64,000 bases of DNA, taken from NCBI RefSeq assembly GCF_013186535.1, contig NZ_JABMCZ010000001.1, forward strand, positions 1,674,001 to 1,738,000, in the 5' to 3' direction. Positions within the stretch are counted from its first letter, which is position 1. The number at the start of each line of letters is the position of its first letter. The stretch is from Nocardia terpenica. Lineage in GTDB: Bacteria > Actinomycetota > Actinomycetes > Mycobacteriales > Mycobacteriaceae. Of this stretch, positions 31,332-40,249 are shown piece after piece. Under the pieces are notes generated by a model. That model did not search any database and had not been told where the DNA came from. It saw only the letters and a list, made by a program, of their open reading frames with translations. A program made the translations under genes and the position numbers.

Positions 31332-32744
31332 CTCGTACGGGTGCGGGCGCAGGTTGATCGGGGCGATCTCGTTGTCCCGCTTGAGCTGGATCCAGGTCTC
31401 GATCAGGTCCTCGGTGAAGACGTTGCCCTCGGTGAGGTATTCGTGGTCCTGCTCGAGCCTGTCGATGACCGAGGCCAGGCTGGTGGGGGCCTGCGCGATG
31501 TTCTTGGCCTCCTCCGGCGGGAGCTCGTAGAGGTCCTTGTCGACCGGGGCGGCGGGCTCGATCTTCTTCTTGATGCCGTCCAGGCCGGCCATCAGCATGG
31601 CGGCGAAGGCCAGGTACGGGTTGCCCGAGGAGTCCGGCGCGCGGAACTCGATGCGCTTGGCCTTCGGGTTGTTGCCGGTGACCGGAATGCGCACGGCCGC
31701 AGAGCGATTGCGCTGCGAGTACACCAGGTTGATCGGGGCCTCGAAGCCCGGCACCAGGCGGTGGTAGGAGTTCACCGTCGGGTTGGTGAACGCCAGCAGC
31801 GACGGCGCGTGGTGCAGGATGCCGCCGATGTACCAGCGCGCGAGATCCGACAGGCCGCCGTAACCCGCCTCGTCGTGGAACAGCGGCTTGCCGTCCTTCC
31901 ACAGCGACTGGTGCACGTGCATGCCCGAACCGTTGTCACCGAACAGCGGCTTCGGCATGAAGGTGACGGTCTTGCCCTCGGCCCACGCGGTGTTCTTCAC
32001 GATGTACTTGAACAGCATCAGATCGTCGGCCGCGGACAGCAGGGTGTTGAACCGGTAGTTGATCTCGGCCTGACCGGCGGTGCCCACCTCGTGGTGGCCG
32101 CGCTCCAGCTCGAAACCGGAGTCCTGCAGGTTGGTCGAGATCTTGTCGCGCAGGTCGACGTAGTGGTCGTAGGGCGCGACCGGGAAGTAGCCGCCCTTGT
32201 TGCGCACCTTGTAGCCGCGGTTGAGGGTGCCGTCCGGGTTGAACTCCGCACCGGTGTTCCAGGAACCGGAGATCGACTCGATCTCGTAGAAGGCGCCGTT
32301 CATCTGCGAGTCGTAGCGGATCGAGTCGAAGATGTAGAACTCCGCCTCGGGACCGAAGTACGCGGTGTCGGCGATGCCGGTGGAGCGCAGGTACTCCTCG
32401 GCCTTGCGCGCGATATTGCGCGGGTCGCGGCTGTAGGCCTCGCGGGTGAACGGGTCGTGCACGAAGAAGTTCAGGTTCAGCGTCTTCGCGGCACGGAACG
32501 GATCGATCCGAGCCGTCTCGAAGTCGGGCAGCAGCAGCATGTCCGACTCATCGATCGACTGGAAGCCGCGCACCGAAGAACCGTCGAACGCCAGGCCCTC
32601 CTCCGCGAGGTCCGCGGTGAACGCCTTGGCCGGGATCGAGAAGTGCTGCTGGATACCCGGGAGGTCGCAGAATCGGATGTCGACGTACTCGACGTCCTCC
32701 TCCTTGATGTACTTGATGACCTCGTCGGCCGTGCTGAACGCCAC
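31308..32744 (-). CDS. glnA1: glutamine synthetase type I, GlnA1
   Basis: This 478-residue enzyme has the same length as M. tuberculosis GlnA1 and makes glutamine from glutamate, ammonia and ATP. Motifs are LAFDGSSVRGFQSIDESD, EAEFYIFD, GHHEVGTAGQAEINYR, MHVHQSLW and NRSAAVRIPV. The adenylylation loop PVDKDLYELPPEEAK keeps its tyrosine, so GlnE can regulate it. GTG starts the gene and AAGGAG lies about 8 nt upstream. The last eight codons (seven plus stop) form the attachment core of the adjacent mobile element. A GlnR-type box is upstream. Confidence 0.97.
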   Translation of the reverse strand: MAFSTADEVIKYIKEEDVEYVDIRFCDLPGIQQHFSIPAKAFTADLAEEGLAFDGSSVRGFQSIDESDMLLLPDFETARIDPFRAAKTLNLNFFVHDPFTREAYSRDPRNIARKAEEYLRSTGIADTAYFGPEAEFYIFDSIRYDSQMNGAFYEIESISGSWNTGAEFNPDGTLNRGYKVRNKGGYFPVAPYDHYVDLRDKISTNLQDSGFELERGHHEVGTAGQAEINYRFNTLLSAADDLMLFKYIVKNTAWAEGKTVTFMPKPLFGDNGSGMHVHQSLWKDGKPLFHDEAGYGGLSDLARWYIGGILHHAPSLLAFTNPTVNSYHRLVPGFEAPINLVYSQRNRSAAVRIPVTGNNPKAKRIEFRAPDSSGNPYLAFAAMLMAGLDGIKKKIEPAAPVDKDLYELPPEEAKNIAQAPTSLASVIDRLEQDHEYLTEGNVFTEDLIETWIQLKRDNEIAPINLRPHPYEFELYYDV

Positions 32745-32839
32745 TTAGTACTCCTTACGGATCGGTTCCCAGCCAGGTGCCGATTGCTGGGTTAGTCGCT
32801 GAACCTATGGATGCGGTGTTTCCCCGTAATCAAGCTCGT

Positions 32840-32855
32840 GTTTCGCCGGTGTTAC
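32840..32855 (-). promoter_or_regulatory. GlnR box upstream of glnA1
   Basis: On the minus strand the sequence is GTAAC, six bases (ACCGGC), GAAAC. This matches the actinobacterial GlnR consensus GTnAC-n6-GAAAC exactly. It lies about 96-111 nt before the start codon in the direction of glnA1. The known role of GlnR is to activate or repress nitrogen assimilation genes. Confidence 0.75.
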
Positions 32856-32999
32856 ACGTACCGCTCGGCGCGAGGCGCCGGTCGATGCCGACAGCACGCA
32901 TATCCTGCCATCAATGCCCGGCAAGCGTGCGGGGACATCGCGGAAAGTCCGCCCGGGTGTGACGTGGTCGACCCGGCGGCGGTGCCTAAGCTGGATCAC

Positions 33000-33458
33000 A
33001 TGGCACGAATCACCGGCTCCTGGTTGTCCGGACCGAACGCGGGCGATCCCGGAGAGCCGGGGGCGGAGGAGTATCCGGGCAAGCTGCTGGGGCTGCCGGA
33101 GAGCGGGGCCGGATCGCTGGCGCCGATGGTGCGGCGCATCGTCGCACTGTTCGTGGACTGGTTCATCGCCATGGGCATCGCGGCGCTGATCGTGCGCGGC
33201 GGGTCGGTGAACACCATGACGCTGGTGGTGTGGTTCGTGATCGGCGTCGTGACCGTGACGCTGTTCGGCTTCACGCCGGGGCAGTTCTTCCTGCGGATGC
33301 GGGTGATCCGGATCGACGCCGACGCCACGGTGGGCATCGTGCGCGCCCTGGCCCGGCAGGTGCTGCTGGTCTTCGTGGTGCCCGCGCTGTTCACCGACTC
33401 CGACGGTCGCGGCATGCACGACCGTGCCACCGGTACGGCGCTGCTGCGTTCGCGCTAG
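33000..33458 (+). CDS. RDD-domain membrane protein
   Basis: This 152-residue protein has a hydrophilic N-terminus, the Arg of the RDD motif in MVRRIVALFVDWFIAMG, and three membrane segments. The ending LFTDSDGRGMHDRATGTALL is the typical RDD finish. It corresponds to the small RDD gene beside glnA1 in mycobacteria (Rv2219A). A TAAGCT 9 nt before the ATG could make it leaderless. Its function is unknown. Confidence 0.88.
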   Translation: MARITGSWLSGPNAGDPGEPGAEEYPGKLLGLPESGAGSLAPMVRRIVALFVDWFIAMGIAALIVRGGSVNTMTLVVWFVIGVVTVTLFGFTPGQFFLRMRVIRIDADATVGIVRALARQVLLVFVVPALFTDSDGRGMHDRATGTALLRSR

Positions 33459-33520
33459 CGGCTGTTCGGCTGGCGTCGATCCCCAGCCGAACATCCCTCA
33501 CCTAGGAATTGCGCGGGTGA

Positions 33521-34375
33521 TCACTCCTCGGTGACCAGTCGGCCCATCGAATGGACCTCGACGATATCGTTGCCGGTGATGAACGACCAAGGGGCGGTGA
33601 AGAATCCGTCGTCGCCCCAGCCGGAGCCCCACGAGTTCTCGATGGTGACACCGTCGCTGCCGTAGCCCACGATCGTCACCTCGTGGCCGCCCAGGGTGCG
33701 CTCGTCGGGGGAGGGATTGTAGAAGGAATTGTTCTTGTTCAATCCCTCGAAGCTCTCCCGAACCTCGAATCCGATCGGTACCGGCAGGCCGGACGCGATC
33801 GCCTTCTCGATATTGGTGATCCGATCTCCCCGGGTCAGATCCTTGTTGCCGGACAGTTTGAAGTGCGCGGCATTCGCCCGCTCCTGATCGGTGGGCTGGG
33901 TGGTGTAATCGAAACTGCCCTGCCAGTAATCGGATTTGGTATCGATGCCCTGACGCTGTTCCATCGGCAGCGCCACCGACGCCCAGGTGCCCCGGTCGTT
34001 GCCGCGCGCGATCTGCGAGTAGATGAACATCGGCGCCATCGGGCCGCCGCCGATATTCTGCTCGTTCATCAGGATTCCGTAGCCGGAGTAACCGGTCGCC
34101 CACGTCACGCACGATCCGACGCGGCCCTGATTCCCCGGCGCCAGCGCGTAGTTGCGCAGCGAATAGGTCGGCGGCGGCGTCTCGGCGCCGACGCGGACCG
34201 GCAGCGCGTCCCCGGAACTGGTGTCGCCGCGCGCCTCGGCCTGGCGCGCGTTCTGTATGTCGAGACCGTAGGCGTGGTCACCGGGCGGGGCGGGATCCGC
34301 GCCCGCGAATCCCGCCGACATGATTCCGACTCCCACGGCGAATGCCACCGCCGCGGGTAAACACGAGTAACGCAT
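33521..34375 (-). CDS. secreted papain-like cysteine protease (family C1)
   Basis: This 284-residue protein begins with a signal peptide (CLPAAVAFAVGVGIM, likely cleavage after GFAGA). The papain catalytic residues are in order: Gln83 and Cys89 in NQGRVGSCVTWA, His in LGGHEVTIVGYG and Asn in IENSWGSGWGDDGFF. An AGGAG motif precedes the ATG. C1 proteases are uncommon in actinobacteria, and no propeptide of eukaryotic type is seen. It sits between two genes that are neighbours in mycobacteria, so it is an insertion in that order. Confidence 0.9.
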   Translation of the reverse strand: MRYSCLPAAVAFAVGVGIMSAGFAGADPAPPGDHAYGLDIQNARQAEARGDTSSGDALPVRVGAETPPPTYSLRNYALAPGNQGRVGSCVTWATGYSGYGILMNEQNIGGGPMAPMFIYSQIARGNDRGTWASVALPMEQRQGIDTKSDYWQGSFDYTTQPTDQERANAAHFKLSGNKDLTRGDRITNIEKAIASGLPVPIGFEVRESFEGLNKNNSFYNPSPDERTLGGHEVTIVGYGSDGVTIENSWGSGWGDDGFFTAPWSFITGNDIVEVHSMGRLVTEE

Positions 34376-34486
34376 GGATTTCTCCTGGATGCGGAGGATG
34401 ATTTCAACCGGAGCGAACTCTTTCGAGCACTCTTTCCCGGCGGAATCAATGTTTCGGCACGTCGCGGTAAACGGCAAGGGTGTTCA

Positions 34487-34506
34487 AGTGTCCGTTATGG
34501 GACACT
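34487..34506. promoter_or_regulatory. inverted repeat upstream of the C1 protease
   Basis: Perfect 7-bp arms AGTGTCC and GGACACT surround six bases. The site is about 115 nt upstream of the protease start and could be an operator. It might equally be part of a promoter-distal hairpin. Confidence 0.45.
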
Positions 34507-34593
34507 CGTGCCGGACCCGTTACCATCGTCTGCGACACCAGAATTCCCCGCCGAATTCAGGCGGTATTTCCGTGCCTGGAACACCGTGCAGCG

Positions 34594-34626
34594 AAAAGGC
34601 CCACACCCGTGATGGGCGTGGGCCTT
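34594..34626 (-). terminator. rho-independent terminator after the DUF4191 gene
   Basis: On the minus strand a 13-bp stem (AAGGCCCACGCCC with GGGTGTGGGCCTT, one G-U-type mismatch) is followed by four T residues. It begins 14 nt after the stop of the DUF4191 gene. Confidence 0.85.
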
Positions 34627-34639
34627 GTCGGATCGATCG

Positions 34640-35383
34640 TCAGCGGCGGCGGATCGTGCGCTGCACGCCGCGCATCTTGGCGCCCGCGGGCAGCGGGCCC
34701 TTGGGCAGGGCCGGGCCGCCGCGCGTCGCCAGGGCCGACAGGCGACCCTCGATGAGTTCCATGCGCTTGGCGTCGATATTGCGGGGGAGCTTGGTGAGGA
34801 AGCGCTGCAGATCCTTCAGCGGCACCTGGCCCTCGTCGTTGCCGACGACGATGTCGTAGATGGGGGTGTCGCCGACCAGCCGGGCCGTCTTCTTCTTCTC
34901 CTGTGCCAGCAGCGATTTCACCCGCTGCGGGGAACCCTCCGCGACCAGCACGACACCCGGCAGGCCGATGGCCCGGTGCACGGCGTCGAGCTGGGTGGTC
35001 GCGGCCACGCCCTGGGTGACGCGCCACTTGCCCTGGAGGTTGTCCAGTACCCACGCGGCCGCGCCCGCCTGGCCCTCGGCCTTGGCGTACACGTTCTTCT
35101 GCACCCGGCGGCCGAAGACGATGAAGGCCACCAGCGCGCCGAGGATCAGGCCGATCGGCAGCAGGAACCACTGCAGATGCACGAACAGGCCGACAACGAA
35201 CAACACCACGGTGATGCCGACGAAGACGCCGATCATCAACGGCAGCAGCAGCTTGTCTTCCTTGCGCTGCATCTGGAACGCCTGCCAGAGCTGCTGACGC
35301 CGCTCCTTCGACGCCTGCCGGCGCGCCGCCCTCGCCGCGGCCTTCGCTTCCTTCGACGGCTTACCGCCCTTGCCTGCTGCCAT
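34640..35383 (-). CDS. DUF4191 membrane protein
   Basis: This 247-residue protein has a Lys/Arg/Ala-rich N-terminus, two membrane segments (LMIGVFVGITVVLFVVGLF and WFLLPIGLILGALVAFIVF) and a cytoplasmic C-terminal domain that includes LVAEGSPQRVKSLLAQEKKK. It corresponds to Rv2219, which lies beside lipA in mycobacteria. Function is unknown; its conserved linkage to lipoate genes may be positional only. Confidence 0.88.
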   Translation of the reverse strand: MAAGKGGKPSKEAKAAARAARRQASKERRQQLWQAFQMQRKEDKLLLPLMIGVFVGITVVLFVVGLFVHLQWFLLPIGLILGALVAFIVFGRRVQKNVYAKAEGQAGAAAWVLDNLQGKWRVTQGVAATTQLDAVHRAIGLPGVVLVAEGSPQRVKSLLAQEKKKTARLVGDTPIYDIVVGNDEGQVPLKDLQRFLTKLPRNIDAKRMELIEGRLSALATRGGPALPKGPLPAGAKMRGVQRTIRRR

Positions 35384-35407
35384 GCCTTTCAGAATATCGG
35401 TCGCCGG

Positions 35408-37609
35408 TCAGGCCGACGCCTTGGCCTGGGCTCGGATGGAATCGGCCAGTGGGGCGGGCATCGCTTCGTGCCGGATGTAGGTGCGGGTGAACTGGGCGGC
35501 GCCGTGCGACAGCGAGCGGAGGTCGATGGCGTAGCGGCTCAGCTCCAGCTCCGGGACCTCGGCGCGAATGACGGTGCGCCCGGCGGTGGCCGGTTCGGTG
35601 CCCACCACTCGGCCGCGGCGGCTGGACAGATCCGACAGCACCGCGCCCACGTAGTCGTCGCCGACCGTCACCGCCACCTCGGCGAGCGGTTCCAGCAGCG
35701 CGATCCGCGCGGCGGTGGCCGCCTCGCGCAGCGCCAGCGCGCCCGCGGTCTGGAACGCGGCATCGGAGGAGTCCACCGAGTGGGCCTTGCCGTCGTACAG
35801 CGTGACCCGCACGTCCACCAGCGGGTACCCGGCCACCACACCGCGGGCCGCCTGGGCGCGCACCCCCTTCTCCACCGACGGAATGAATTGGCGCGGAACG
35901 ACTCCGCCCACCACCTTGTCGACGAATTCGATGCCCGAACCCTCCGGCAGCGGCGACACCTCGATCTCGCAGATGGCGTACTGGCCGTGGCCGCCGGACT
36001 GTTTCACGTGCCGCCCGCGCCCGGTCGCGGTCCCGGCGAAGGTCTCGCGCAGCGCCACCCGATGATCGACCACGTCCACCTGCACCCCGAACCGCGACCG
36101 CAGCCGCTCCAGGGCGACCTCGCGATGCGCCTCGCCCAGGCACCACAGCACCAGCTGGTGGGTCTGGCCGTTCTGCTCCAGGCGCACCGTCGGGTCCTCG
36201 GTCATCAGGCGGCTCAGGGCCAGCGAGAGCTTGTCCTCGTCGGCCTTGCCGTGCGCGCGAATCGCGACGGGCAGCAACGGTTCCGGGATCGGCCACGGCT
36301 CGATCAGCAGCGGGGTGTCCTTGGCCGACAGCGTGTCGCCGGTCTCGGCGTGCCCGAGCTTGGTGACGCAGGCGATGTCGCCGGCGATGGCCTGGCCGAG
36401 CGGGCGCTGCTGCTTGCCGAACGGCGCCGATACCGCGCCCACCCGTTCGTCGAGATCGTGATTGCGGTCCTCGTCGGGGCCGTGCCCGCATACGTGCACC
36501 GTTTCGTCCGGGCGCAGCGTGCCGGAGAACACCCGCACCAGCGACAGCCGCCCGACGTACGGGTCGGAGGCGGTGCGGATCACCTCCGCCGCCAGCGGGC
36601 CCCGCGGATCGCAGGCCAGGGGAGCGGGCGCCGCCCCCTCCGACGAGCCGGTCGCCGAGACGGAATGCTCTGCGGGCGTGGGGAATCCGCGTGTGATCAG
36701 CTCCAGCACCTCCACCATGCCCAGGCCCTCGCGCGCGCCCTCCGGGGGCGGGGCGGCGATGAGGACGGGGTGGAAGGTGCCGCGCGCGACGGCCCGCTCC
36801 AGATCGGGGACCAGCGTGGCGAGGTCGATCTCCTGACCCTCGAGGTAGCGGTCCATCAGGGTTTCGTCTTCGCTCTCGGCGATGATGCCCTCGATGAGCC
36901 GGGCGCGCGCCTCGTCGATCAGGGCGGCCTGCTCGTCGGTCGTCTCGGTGCGGGTGTGCTCGCCGGCGGAGTAGTCGAACACCTTCTGGGTGAGCAGGTC
37001 GATGAGACCGGCCACCGGGCGGTGGCCGTCGCCGCCCTTGGGCCCGTACACCGGAAGGTGCAGCGGCAGCATGCTTTCCGACGCGCCGCCGCCGAGGATC
37101 TCGCGGCAGGTGCGGGCCATCTCGTCGAAGTCGGCGCGGGCGGCGTCGAGGTGGGTGATCACCAGGGCGCGCGGCATGCCCACCGCCGCGCACTCCTCCC
37201 ACAGCGCCAGCGTCTGCCCGCCGACACCCGCGGCGCCCGCCGCGGCGGATACCACGAAAAGGGCCGCGTCCGCTGCTCGCAGACCGGCCCTCAGCTCGCC
37301 GACGAAATCCGCATACCCGGGCGTGTCCACCAGGTTGATCTTGATTCCGTCCCAGAAGATCGGCACCACCGACAACTGGACGGAGCGATGTTGTCGCTGC
37401 TCGATATCGTCGTAGTCCGACACGCAGGTGCCGTCCTCGACCCGCCCGGCCCGGGTCACCGCCCCGGTGGCGACGGCGAGCGCCTCCACCAGTGTGGTCT
37501 TCCCGGAGCCGCTGTGGCCCACCAGCACCACATTGCGGATCTCCTCGGGACGCTCCGCCGTCGGCACTCTGCCGTTGGCGCCTGCGGGTGCACTCGCTTT
37601 CTCGGCCAT
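35408..37609 (-). CDS. elongation factor G-like protein (EF-G2/FusA2 type)
   Basis: This 733-residue protein has the five-domain EF-G layout. The GTPase motifs are altered: the P-loop reads GHSGSGKTT, motif G3 reads DTPGYADF where EF-G has DTPGH, and motif G4 reads ITHLD where NKxD is usual. The missing catalytic His and changed G4 imply weak or absent GTP hydrolysis, in line with mycobacterial EF-G2, which is reported to lack GTPase activity. It is not the essential translocase. Domain IV (HVKQSGGHGQYAIC) and domain V are intact, so ribosome binding is possible. Confidence 0.88.
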   Translation of the reverse strand: MAEKASAPAGANGRVPTAERPEEIRNVVLVGHSGSGKTTLVEALAVATGAVTRAGRVEDGTCVSDYDDIEQRQHRSVQLSVVPIFWDGIKINLVDTPGYADFVGELRAGLRAADAALFVVSAAAGAAGVGGQTLALWEECAAVGMPRALVITHLDAARADFDEMARTCREILGGGASESMLPLHLPVYGPKGGDGHRPVAGLIDLLTQKVFDYSAGEHTRTETTDEQAALIDEARARLIEGIIAESEDETLMDRYLEGQEIDLATLVPDLERAVARGTFHPVLIAAPPPEGAREGLGMVEVLELITRGFPTPAEHSVSATGSSEGAAPAPLACDPRGPLAAEVIRTASDPYVGRLSLVRVFSGTLRPDETVHVCGHGPDEDRNHDLDERVGAVSAPFGKQQRPLGQAIAGDIACVTKLGHAETGDTLSAKDTPLLIEPWPIPEPLLPVAIRAHGKADEDKLSLALSRLMTEDPTVRLEQNGQTHQLVLWCLGEAHREVALERLRSRFGVQVDVVDHRVALRETFAGTATGRGRHVKQSGGHGQYAICEIEVSPLPEGSGIEFVDKVVGGVVPRQFIPSVEKGVRAQAARGVVAGYPLVDVRVTLYDGKAHSVDSSDAAFQTAGALALREAATAARIALLEPLAEVAVTVGDDYVGAVLSDLSSRRGRVVGTEPATAGRTVIRAEVPELELSRYAIDLRSLSHGAAQFTRTYIRHEAMPAPLADSIRAQAKASA

Positions 37610-37763
37610 GTGTCCTCGCTCCCGGAGTACGACACGTGCGGTTCATCCGAGCTTCCCACCCTGGACCGCCATGTGTCAGCAATTCGAAAGATCCCGAGAC
37701 ACACCGCAACCGACCCGGTATACGCCGGACGGGCGGAATCGGGCCGGTTGCGCGGAGCGAGCC

Positions 37764-38819
37764 TCAGGAACCGAAGCGGGCCAGCACCGAGCTGGCCTCC
37801 TGGGCGGCGGTGCCGCCCTCGGCGAGATGCGCCATCTGGGCGGGCAGTTCGCGGCCGTGGTGGGCGAGGGCCTGGGCGTAGAGCCGACCGGCGCGGTAGG
37901 AGGAGCGCACCAGCGGTCCGGCCATCACGCCGGCGAAGCCGATTTCGGTTGCGACGCGGGAGTGTTCGACGAACTCCTCCGGCTTGACCCAGCGGTCCAC
38001 CGGGTGGTGGCGCGGCGAGGGGCGCAGGTACTGGGTGATGGTGAGGATGTCGCAGCCCGCGTCGTGCAGGTCGCGCATGGCCTGGGTGACCTCCTCCGGC
38101 GTCTCGCCCATGCCGAGGATCAGGTTCGACTTGGTGACCAGACCGGCCGCGCGGGCCGCGGTGATCACCGCCAGCGAGCGTTCGTAGCGGAATGCCGGGC
38201 GGATCCGCTTGAACACGCGCGGCACCGTTTCCACGTTGTGCGCGAGCACCTCCGGGCGCGAGGAGAACACCTCGGCCAGCTGTTCGGGGTTCGCGTTGAA
38301 GTCCGGGATCAGCAGCTCGATGCCGGTGTGCGGGTTGAGCCGCTTGATGGCGCGCACGGTCTCGGCGTACAGCCAGGCGCCGCCGTCCTCGAGGTCGTCG
38401 CGGGCCACGCCGGTGACCGTGGAGTAGCGCAGGCCCATCGCCTGCACGCTCTCGGCGACCCGGCGGGGCTCGTCGCGGTCGAGTGCCGCGGGTTTGCCGG
38501 TGTCGATCTGGCAGAAGTCGCAGCGCCGGGTGCACTGGTCGCCGCCGATCAGGAAGGTGGCCTCGCGGTCCTCCCAGCACTCGAAGATGTTCGGACAGCC
38601 GGCTTCCTCGCAGACCGTGTGCAGCCCTTCGCGTTTCACCAGGCCCTTGAGCTCGGAGTACTCCGGGCCCATGGTGGCGCGGGTGCGAATCCACTGGGGT
38701 TTGCGCTCGATCGGCGTCTCCGCGTTGCGGGCCTCGATGCGCAGCAGCTTGCGCCCGTTCGGTGCGGCAGCCGTGTGCGGCGTGCCGTTCTTCGATGTCG
38801 GGGTGTCGACGGAAGTCAC
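37764..38819 (-). CDS. lipA: lipoyl synthase LipA
   Basis: This radical SAM enzyme inserts two sulfurs into octanoyl groups on lipoyl domains. It has 351 residues. The auxiliary cluster cysteines are Cys70, Cys75 and Cys81 (CEEAGCPNIFEC) and the SAM cluster is Cys96-x3-Cys100-x2-Cys103 (CTRRCDFC). A C-terminal SSYRAGR closes the enzyme. It follows lipB by 21 nt and is co-transcribed, and the E2 subunit encoded upstream in the same direction is its likely substrate. Confidence 0.97.
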   Translation of the reverse strand: MTSVDTPTSKNGTPHTAAAPNGRKLLRIEARNAETPIERKPQWIRTRATMGPEYSELKGLVKREGLHTVCEEAGCPNIFECWEDREATFLIGGDQCTRRCDFCQIDTGKPAALDRDEPRRVAESVQAMGLRYSTVTGVARDDLEDGGAWLYAETVRAIKRLNPHTGIELLIPDFNANPEQLAEVFSSRPEVLAHNVETVPRVFKRIRPAFRYERSLAVITAARAAGLVTKSNLILGMGETPEEVTQAMRDLHDAGCDILTITQYLRPSPRHHPVDRWVKPEEFVEHSRVATEIGFAGVMAGPLVRSSYRAGRLYAQALAHHGRELPAQMAHLAEGGTAAQEASSVLARFGS

Positions 38820-38840
38820 CAGAACGATGCTACGCCCGTG

Positions 38841-39632
38841 TCATTCCGCCTTGGCGGGTGCTCCGGCACCGGCCAAGGCGGGTGTGACGCGCGCGATAGT
38901 GTGCTCGGCGACGGGCAGTTCGCCGTCCAGCGCGCGAATCACGGCCCGCGCCACCATCGGCCGCACCTCGGCCACGGTGACCTCGCGGCCCAGTTCCCGG
39001 CTCAGTGTGGTGACCCCGGCGTCGCGAATGCCGCAGGGCACGATGGCCTGGAAGCCGTCCAGCGCCGCATCGCAGTTGAGCGAGATGCCGTGCAGGGCGA
39101 CCCCGCGCTGCACCCGCACGCCGATCGCGGCGACCTTGCGCTCGGGCTGGGTGGCGTTCGCGGGCACCCACACCCCGGAGCGGCCCTCGACGCGGCCGCA
39201 CTCGACGCCGAGGCCGAGGCACACCGTGATCAACGCCTCTTCCAGCCGGCGCACGTAATCGACCACGTCGACCGGTTCGGCCAGGCGCACGATGGGGTAG
39301 CCGACCAGCTGGCCGGGGCCGTGCCAGGTGATCTTGCCGCCGCGGTCGACCGGCACCACCGGGCTGCCGTCGCAGGGCATGTCCTCCGGCTCGGTGCGGC
39401 GGCCCGCGGTGAACACGGGCGGGTGCTCCAGCAGCAGCAGCCGGTCCTGACCGCGGCCCTCGGCGCGGTCGGCGGCGATGCCGCGCTGGATCTCCCAGGC
39501 ACGGTGGTAGTCGACGACGCCCAGTTCCTCGATGAGAACGGGGGTGTTGTCGTAACGCGCGGAGTCGACGGCTACGGAGGGTTTGCTCGTAGGCTCGCTC
39601 GATAAAGAGGGGTCGCTGGCAAGCTCGCTCAC
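38841..39632 (-). CDS. lipB: octanoyltransferase LipB
   Basis: LipB transfers octanoate from acyl carrier protein to lipoyl domains. The 263-residue protein shows LLLEHPPVFTAGRRTE, DRGGKITWHGPGQLVGYPI, the Lys in ERKVAAIGVRVQRGV, and the catalytic Cys in AIVPCGI. A 30-residue N-terminal tail rich in Ser and Pro is longer than in M. tuberculosis, so a later start is possible. The GTG start overlaps the preceding GNAT stop by four bases. Confidence 0.95.
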   Translation of the reverse strand: MSELASDPSLSSEPTSKPSVAVDSARYDNTPVLIEELGVVDYHRAWEIQRGIAADRAEGRGQDRLLLLEHPPVFTAGRRTEPEDMPCDGSPVVPVDRGGKITWHGPGQLVGYPIVRLAEPVDVVDYVRRLEEALITVCLGLGVECGRVEGRSGVWVPANATQPERKVAAIGVRVQRGVALHGISLNCDAALDGFQAIVPCGIRDAGVTTLSRELGREVTVAEVRPMVARAVIRALDGELPVAEHTIARVTPALAGAGAPAKAE

Positions 39633-40159
39633 GATATCGACGTTACGCCATTGTCGAAGCCGCGCTGCATCAACGTCAGGTCGAGCCAGCGGCCGAACTT
39701 GTGACCGACTTCCGGCAGCTCACCGACGATGCGGAAGCCGAACTTCTCGTGCAGCTTGATCGATGGCGCATTGGCGGAGTCGATGACGGCGATCATGGCG
39801 TGCACCCGGCCGCTCGCCGCCGCGCGCGCCAGTAGCTCGGCCATCAGCGCCGAGCCCACGCCGCGGTGCTGGAACCGGTCGGCGATGTACACCGAATGTT
39901 CCACGCTGAAGCGATAACCCGATTTCGGCCGCCATTGCGCGTAGCTCGCGTAGCCCGCGACCGCGCCGTCGATCTCGGCGACCAGGACGGGGTAGCCCGC
40001 GGCCACGCGGTGGCGCCACCAGGTCCGGCGCTCGTCCAGGTCGACCGGCTCGGTGTCCCAGATCGCCGTGGTCTCGGCGATGGCGACATTGTGGATGGCG
40101 AGGATCTCGGGCAGATCGTCCTCGCGGGCATCCCGGATCACCGGCGCGTTCTCACTCAC
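39629..40159 (-). CDS. GNAT acetyltransferase (phosphinothricin/YncA type)
   Basis: This 176-residue protein resembles the Pat/MnaT branch of N-acetyltransferases, which acetylate phosphinothricin, methionine sulfone or similar amino acids. Motifs are IRDAREDDLPEILAIHN, TWWRHRV, HSVYIADRFQHRGVGSALM (acetyl-CoA loop) and FGFRIVGELPEVGHKFGRWLDL. GTG at VSENAPVIRD was chosen since the fold starts there; no ribosome-binding site is seen and a longer frame opens at 40225. It overlaps lipB by four bases. Confidence 0.88.
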   Translation of the reverse strand: MSENAPVIRDAREDDLPEILAIHNVAIAETTAIWDTEPVDLDERRTWWRHRVAAGYPVLVAEIDGAVAGYASYAQWRPKSGYRFSVEHSVYIADRFQHRGVGSALMAELLARAAASGRVHAMIAVIDSANAPSIKLHEKFGFRIVGELPEVGHKFGRWLDLTLMQRGFDNGVTSIS

Positions 40160-40249
40160 GCGGCAAAAATATCCGGCCGGACGGTTCGTCGTCCAACGAC
40201 CGCCCGCGGACGAGGCGTGCGTCACTGTGTGCCTGGGACAGTGGCGAAC

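Noticed and set aside
31308..32744. glnA1 disrupted by the mobile element
   Set aside because: The reading frame is complete to its usual YYDV ending because the attachment core includes the final codons and stop.
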